Part shown: piece by piece, positions 19,498-23,425 of the stretch
Layout: every line of letters begins with the position of its first letter
Numbering within the stretch: the stretch's first letter is position 1
NCBI GenBank assembly: GCA_002391185.1
Contig: DGRY01000160.1
Location: 1,752 to 25,176, forward strand
Direction: 5' to 3'
From: Prevotella sp. UBA4376
Lineage (GTDB): Bacteria > Bacteroidota > Bacteroidia > Bacteroidales > Bacteroidaceae
DNA length: 23,425 nucleotides
The notes under the pieces: model-generated
The model's database searches: none
Seen by the model: the letters and a program-made list of their open reading frames with translations, nothing else
What the model was told of the DNA's origin: nothing
Translations under genes and position numbers: made by a program

Positions 19498-20895
19498 ATG
19501 AATAAAACAGTATTATTTGCATTGTGTATGATGACAGCAGGAATTGCAAATGCACAAATAAAAGACGGCGGCATCTCTAAACAGCAGTTGCAACAAATAG
19601 AAGCTCAGCAGGCAAACAAAGCCAACAAGGCTTTGCAACTGGCTATAGCATCTAACGACATTGATAATTTGGTGCGTAACCCTCAGCTAAAGGGATTGAA
19701 CAAAAAAGACCTTCAGAGCTTTTCGGTAGAAACACCAAAACAGAGCATTCACAATCAAAAGAGTTCTGGCAGATGCTGGATGTTCTCGGGATTAAACGTG
19801 CTACGCTCAAACTTTGCATTGAACGACAAGCAGAAGCGCATTGTGGAATTCTCACAGGATTACCTTTTCTTCTACGATCAGCTTGAGAAAGCAAACCTTA
19901 TGCTTCAGGGAGTTATCGACAATGCCAAAATGCCATTAAACGATCCACGCCTGCAGTTCTTCTTCAAGAGCCCTATCAACGATGGTGGAACATTCTGCGG
20001 CGTTGCCGATTTGGCAGAGAAATATGGTCTTGTTCCTCAGTCGGCACAGCCCGAAACATATTCAAGCGAGAACACAAGTCGCATGGCAAAAGTTTTGAAA
20101 TCAAAACTGAGAGAATATGGCTTGGAACTGCGCCGTATGACTAATGAAGGCAAAAGCAAGCAACAAGTACAACAGCGCAAGAGCGAGATGCTTGGCAAGA
20201 TTTACAACATTCTTGCACTCACATTAGGTGAACCTGTAAAAGAGTTTACATATCAGTTCCGCGACAAAGACGGTAATGCTGTGGGCGAAGCTAAGAAATA
20301 CACTCCACAGGAATTCTACAAAGAAACTGTTGGTGGCAAACTCAACGGCACATTCGTAATGGTGATGAACGATCCTCGTCATGAATATTGGAAAACATAC
20401 GAGATTGAATACGACCGCCACACCTATGATGGTCACAACTGGACTTATCTAAACCTTCCTGTTGAAGAAATTGAGAAACTTGCTATTGCAAGCTTGAAGG
20501 ATGGTAGAAAAATGTATTCAAGCTATGATGTGGGTAAGCAGTTGGATAGAAAATTGGGCTATCTTGACACCGATAACTTCAAATATGAAACTCTTTTCGA
20601 CACAGAGTTCCCTATGACTAAAGCTGAGCGCATAGCAACATTTGAGAGTGGTTCTACTCATGCCATGACTCTTTCTGCTGTTGACCTCGACAAAAATGGC
20701 AACCCAGTAAAATGGAAGGTTGAAAACAGCTGGGGTGAAGATAGCGGTCAGAACGGTTGTATCATTATGACCAACCGCTGGTTTGAGGAATATATGTTCC
20801 GCCTTGTTGTGAACAAGAAATATGCTTCAGAGAAAGTGAAGAAGGCTGCAGAACAAAAGCCTACACTACTATCACCTGAAGATCCACTGTTTTAA
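19498..20895 (+). CDS. pepC: C1B peptidase, bleomycin hydrolase / aminopeptidase C-like
   Basis: A 465-residue protein with a signal peptide (MNKTVLFALCMMTAGIANAQ). QKSSGRCWMFSG carries Gln87 and the nucleophile Cys93, THAM carries His388, and VENSWGE carries Asn410, so the papain-type active site is complete. Spacing and the GRCWMF and ENSWGEDSGQNG blocks are those of the C1B family (bleomycin hydrolase, PepC), an aminopeptidase that trims peptides. Family members in other bacteria are cytoplasmic; the signal peptide points to the periplasm or outside, as in other Bacteroidales. The usual acidic C-terminal residues that act in aminopeptidase specificity are not obvious. A strong terminator follows. 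Confidence 0.9.
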   Translation: MNKTVLFALCMMTAGIANAQIKDGGISKQQLQQIEAQQANKANKALQLAIASNDIDNLVRNPQLKGLNKKDLQSFSVETPKQSIHNQKSSGRCWMFSGLNVLRSNFALNDKQKRIVEFSQDYLFFYDQLEKANLMLQGVIDNAKMPLNDPRLQFFFKSPINDGGTFCGVADLAEKYGLVPQSAQPETYSSENTSRMAKVLKSKLREYGLELRRMTNEGKSKQQVQQRKSEMLGKIYNILALTLGEPVKEFTYQFRDKDGNAVGEAKKYTPQEFYKETVGGKLNGTFVMVMNDPRHEYWKTYEIEYDRHTYDGHNWTYLNLPVEEIEKLAIASLKDGRKMYSSYDVGKQLDRKLGYLDTDNFKYETLFDTEFPMTKAERIATFESGSTHAMTLSAVDLDKNGNPVKWKVENSWGEDSGQNGCIIMTNRWFEEYMFRLVVNKKYASEKVKKAAEQKPTLLSPEDPLF

Positions 20896-20934
20896 CTTTG
20901 AGGTTTTAACTTTGAAATTTGAAGTTTAAAATAT

Positions 20935-20968
20935 AAAAAGCCTCTTGCAAAACTGCAAGAGGCTTTTT
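20935..20968. terminator. Strong bidirectional terminator
   Basis: AAAAAGCCTCTTGCA (20935-20949), loop AAAC, TGCAAGAGGCTTTTT (20954-20968), a perfect 15-bp stem with A/T-rich ends on both sides. It serves the peptidase gene and can also stop transcripts from ddh, which converges on it. Confidence 0.92.
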
Positions 20969-20988
20969 AAATATCATTTTGCCTGTTT

Positions 20989-21025
20989 GTTAGCCCCCTC
21001 CTATCGGAGGGGGATGGGGGAGGCC
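20989..21025. repeat. REP-like element between peptidase and ddh
   Basis: TAGCCCCCTCCTATCGGAGG followed by GGGATGGGGGAGGCC. One base in 37 differs from the element at 13048-13084 in the VirE gene. It abuts the ddh stop codon. Confidence 0.9.
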
Positions 21026-21026
21026 T

Positions 21027-21926
21027 TTACACCAAAGTACCTACATATTCCTCACGTTCCCCTGGTAGGAGATCGATAACAGGGATTTCAGGCATTGTGT
21101 AGCAGCCTGGCTGCAAACGGAATGTAGCACGAGCAACACATACCAATACCTGTGCAGTGAGAGCTGGATTATTGATGCTCATATCGAAAGAGAAACGCTG
21201 GTTGTGAGTCTTACCGCTCACACCCTTACGTACCATGTGAACACCATGACCAACATCATTAAGTGCAGCTACAGAAGGAACAGCAAACACATGAAGCTCA
21301 TCGTGTGCAAAATAATCATCAGCCTTGATTTCCTTGGTTACATCCTCAAGATTAGCACCATCCTCAAGTTCAACATATACCATACGACGATGAATACCCT
21401 CACCTAATGGAATAGTCATAGACAAAGCTTCCTTAACACCCTTCTTGCTCTTAGCAACAACAGAGTGTCCCATAGAACGACCAGGACCAAAGTTTGTGTA
21501 GCTCAAACCCTCTGGAGCAATAGCCTCGAGAAGCACACGTACAACAGAATCTGAACCTGGATCCCAACCTGCAGAGATAACACTCACTGTGTTAGTTGCC
21601 TTGTTCTTCTCCATCTGTGAAGCACGGTAATCACGAATCTGTCCGTGAATATCAAAGCTATCAACAGTGTTAATACCAAGCTTAGTAATCTGCTCAGCAT
21701 ATTCTGGACAAAGACGAGTAGCGGTTGCAAGAATAGCTACATCAACATCATTGAGCTTAGTGATATCGTCAACAACCTCATACTGTGCCAATTCGGCTGG
21801 CTTGTTAGCTGATGCGTGGCGACTTACAATACCTGCAATCTCAAAATCAGGAGCAGCATCGAGAGCCTCAATGCTGTAACGTCCAATGTTACCGTAGCCT
21901 ACTACGGCAGCTCTAATCTTCTTCAT
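21027..21926 (-). CDS. ddh: meso-Diaminopimelate D-dehydrogenase
   Basis: A 299-residue NADP-dependent enzyme. VVGYGNIGR (8-16) is the Rossmann dinucleotide motif; SAGWDPGSDSV and FGPGRSMGHSV, and the MPEIPVIDLLPGEREEYVGTLV C-terminal region (split here: MPEIPVIDLL and PGEREEYVG), are known Ddh blocks. It aminates L-2-amino-6-oxopimelate to meso-diaminopimelate in one step, a shortcut in lysine and cell-wall synthesis. Length agrees with the family. It converges on the C1B peptidase gene; a promoter -7 box lies 42 bases before its start. Confidence 0.93.
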   Translation of the reverse strand: MKKIRAAVVGYGNIGRYSIEALDAAPDFEIAGIVSRHASANKPAELAQYEVVDDITKLNDVDVAILATATRLCPEYAEQITKLGINTVDSFDIHGQIRDYRASQMEKNKATNTVSVISAGWDPGSDSVVRVLLEAIAPEGLSYTNFGPGRSMGHSVVAKSKKGVKEALSMTIPLGEGIHRRMVYVELEDGANLEDVTKEIKADDYFAHDELHVFAVPSVAALNDVGHGVHMVRKGVSGKTHNQRFSFDMSINNPALTAQVLVCVARATFRLQPGCYTMPEIPVIDLLPGEREEYVGTLV

Positions 21927-21967
21927 TTTTATACTGTAATTGGTTTATAAAATCTATTTCTTTGGCG

Positions 21968-21975
21968 CAAATTTA
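21968..21975 (-). promoter_or_regulatory. -7 box of ddh
   Basis: TAAATTTG on the minus strand (21975 to 21968) fits TAnnTTTG, with the start codon at 21926. The -33 element is not clear. The rest of this 271-base gap toward ruvA holds a CGTGCGTGCG stretch (about 22094-22103) and the dispersed repeat below. Confidence 0.5.
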
Positions 21976-22118
21976 CACTTTTTCCACGAAACCATTTACA
22001 CTTTTCTTTTGTTTTTATCTAAAAAATAGCAAAAAGTAACAATTTGTAAGTATGGTAAACCATAAAATAACAACATAAGGCAATAAACATACGCGTGCGT
22101 GCGTTATTTAATGTGAAA

Positions 22119-22160
22119 GCATAACAAACATAACAGCATAACAATAGATGCACACGCATA
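22119..22160 (+). repeat. GCATAACA-type dispersed repeat, copy 5
   Basis: GCATAACAAACATAACAG, then CATAACAATAGATGCACA and CGCA, about 40 bases and nearly identical to 14664-14710. It is the only copy in the core part of the window and lies 38 bases before ruvA. Confidence 0.8.
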
Positions 22161-22197
22161 TACACATTGCAAAGTGCACAGAAAAAGAAAGAAAATT

Positions 22198-22818
22198 ATG
22201 ATTGAATATATCAAAGGAGAACTAACAGAACTCACACCAACCTATGCAGTGGTTGAAGCTGCAGGAGTGGGCTATGGTATGAACATTTCGTTATCTACAT
22301 ATACTGCCATTCAGGGCAAAAAAGAAACGAAACTGTATGTTCACGAAGCCATACAAACTGGTGGCAGAGATGATTCATATACCCTTTATGGATTTCAAAG
22401 CAAAAAAGAACGCGAACTCTATCGCATGCTTATCACTGTGAGTGGTGTGGGAGCAAACACTGCCCGTATGATGCTTTCTTCAATGTCGCCCTCAGAACTG
22501 TGCAATGCTATTGCCAATGGTGATGAAAGAATGATTAAGAGCGTGAAGGGAATTGGCTTGAAAACTGCTCAGCGCGTGATTGTTGACTTGAAAGACAAGA
22601 TAATGGCAAGCGGCATTGCTGACGAGCTACATGTGGGAACAGCAAGTGGCGCTGCTCCTATGGTGAACACTAGCACACGCGACGAGGCTGTTGCAGCAAT
22701 GACTATGTTGGGATTTGCTCCTGCTCCAAGTCAGAAGATTGTTGTTGCCATACTAACTGAGCAGCCTGATATGCCAGTAGAACAGGTGATAAAAGAAGCG
22801 TTGAAGAGAATAAAGTAA
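22198..22818 (+). CDS. ruvA: Holliday junction helicase subunit RuvA
   Basis: A 206-residue protein with the three RuvA domains: an N-terminal OB fold ([20 protein letters not shown]), two helix-hairpin-helix motifs (VSGVGANTA and [12 protein letters not shown]) and a C-terminal domain III ([14 protein letters not shown]). RuvA tetramers bind four-way junctions and load the RuvB motor for branch migration in recombination repair. The start at 22198 was chosen because RuvA proteins begin MI-Y-x-G; the longer frame adds eight basic residues. sprA follows after 15 bases, a neighbour pair known in Bacteroidetes. Confidence 0.93.
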   Translation: MIEYIKGELTELTPTYAVVEAAGVGYGMNISLSTYTAIQGKKETKLYVHEAIQTGGRDDSYTLYGFQSKKERELYRMLITVSGVGANTARMMLSSMSPSELCNAIANGDERMIKSVKGIGLKTAQRVIVDLKDKIMASGIADELHVGTASGAAPMVNTSTRDEAVAAMTMLGFAPAPSQKIVVAILTEQPDMPVEQVIKEALKRIK

Positions 22819-22833
22819 AAGACTAAAACTATT

Positions 22834-23425
22834 TTGAACAGAAAGAACTATAGCAAATACATTTCACTGTTCCTCATGCTTATCATAAGTGCGGGGATGT
22901 TTGCTATGGCTCAAGACGACAAGCCTTTGAAATGGCGAGTGCAACACACAATGCCTATAACCTATAGCGATCTTGACACATTTGCCATTGACTTAAGAAA
23001 TCCAGAGAACCTGCCATACAATGTGGAATACGATGAGAAACTCGACATGTATATCATTGGCAATAAGATTGACGGAGTGTATATTCAAGCACCTATCATG
23101 ATGACTCCAAAGGAATACATGGAATGGGTGAACAAAAAAGGATGGGGAAAATATTTCAGACAAAAAAACAGTGAGATATTCCAAAACAAAGGTAAAGAGA
23201 AATTTGATTTCTCAGATATGCACTTCGACCTTGGACCTGCCGAAAAAATATTCGGGCCTGGAGGTGTACGTATTCGCACTCAGGGTACAGCCGAACTGAA
23301 ATTTGGCGGTACAGTGAAAAAAATCGACAACCCTGCACTACCACTGCGACACCGTAAGACAACCACTATGGACTTTGACGAGAAAATAAATCTTAATGTT
23401 AACGGTAAGGTGGGCGACAAGGTGA
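22834..23425 (+). CDS. sprA: SprA-like type IX secretion/gliding protein, 5' part
   Basis: An open frame that runs off the window end, about 197 residues. It starts at TTG (22834), 15 bases after ruvA. That start gives a signal peptide (NRKNYSKYISLFLMLIIS, then MFAMAQ); the first ATG, at 22876, would cut it short. MPITYSDLDTFAIDLRNPEN, then YNVEYDEKLDMYIIG and MMTPKEYMEW, matches the N-terminal pattern of SprA, the very large outer-membrane translocon of the type IX secretion system. The family normally exceeds 2000 residues, so most of the gene lies outside. The position behind ruvA is also typical. An unusual feature is the probable TTG start. Confidence 0.85.
   Translation, partial: MNRKNYSKYISLFLMLIISAGMFAMAQDDKPLKWRVQHTMPITYSDLDTFAIDLRNPENLPYNVEYDEKLDMYIIGNKIDGVYIQAPIMMTPKEYMEWVNKKGWGKYFRQKNSEIFQNKGKEKFDFSDMHFDLGPAEKIFGPGGVRIRTQGTAELKFGGTVKKIDNPALPLRHRKTTTMDFDEKINLNVNGKVGDKV

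Noticed and set aside
22174..22197. Longer start of ruvA
   Set aside because: It adds only a basic MHRKRKKI peptide; RuvA proteins begin at the MIEYIKG position.

Overview
The window looks like a chromosomal segment of a Bacteroidales bacterium, most likely of the Prevotella group. Several features support this: the start of a SprA-like type IX secretion/gliding protein directly after ruvA, a Bacteroidales 'smalltalk' micropeptide, a BT4734/VirE_N-type gene, a meso-diaminopimelate dehydrogenase, and promoters of the Bacteroidetes TTTG-N19/20-TAnnTTTG type. No tRNA, rRNA or CRISPR array was seen.

Layout. Bases 1-759 hold the 3' end of a PIF1/RecD-like helicase. It converges on an IS200-like/RAYT transposase (772-1848, minus). 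Upstream of the transposase lie REP-like palindromes (1964-2109), a 30-residue smalltalk gene (2110-2202, minus), a 135-bp leader repeat (2212-2346) and an unidentified gene (2474-2953, minus). Bases 2954-3834 are non-coding and rich in repeats. A type III restriction-modification operon follows in the unusual order res, ORF6N, mod (3835-8951) and ends in a clear terminator. Next come a HIRAN-like gene (9166-10398), a helically phased CTTGTA array (10421-10513), a small unknown gene, a sigma-70-family gene (11303-11899), another unknown gene, and a BT4734/VirE_N primase-like plus DUF3987-like gene (12427-14670). A MNT/HEPN toxin-antitoxin pair with its own promoter occupies 14880-15540. From 15686 on the genes look like ordinary core genes: a small lipoprotein, a PBP4-type D-Ala-D-Ala carboxypeptidase (dacB), a membrane protein, nadB, a bleomycin-hydrolase-like C1B peptidase, ddh, ruvA and the start of sprA.

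How the parts relate. The accessory region 772-15540 combines defence modules (type III R-M, MNT/HEPN, HIRAN protein) with a Bacteroidales sigma/VirE/smalltalk islet. Two oppositely oriented transcription units flank the R-M operon. The left (minus) unit runs promoter-like element, unknown gene, 135-bp leader, smalltalk. The right (plus) unit runs promoter-like element, sigma gene plus unknown gene, 132-bp leader, VirE. The promoter-like elements match each other and so do the leaders, which suggests co-regulation, possibly by the encoded sigma factor (inference).

A second theme is a set of G-rich, REP-like hairpins that probably belong to the transposase. They lie between genes and also inside genes, reading through in frame: three consecutive copies encode a linker in the VirE protein, and others encode the C-terminal tails of two further proteins. 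All identifications rest on motif reading only; no database search was run.
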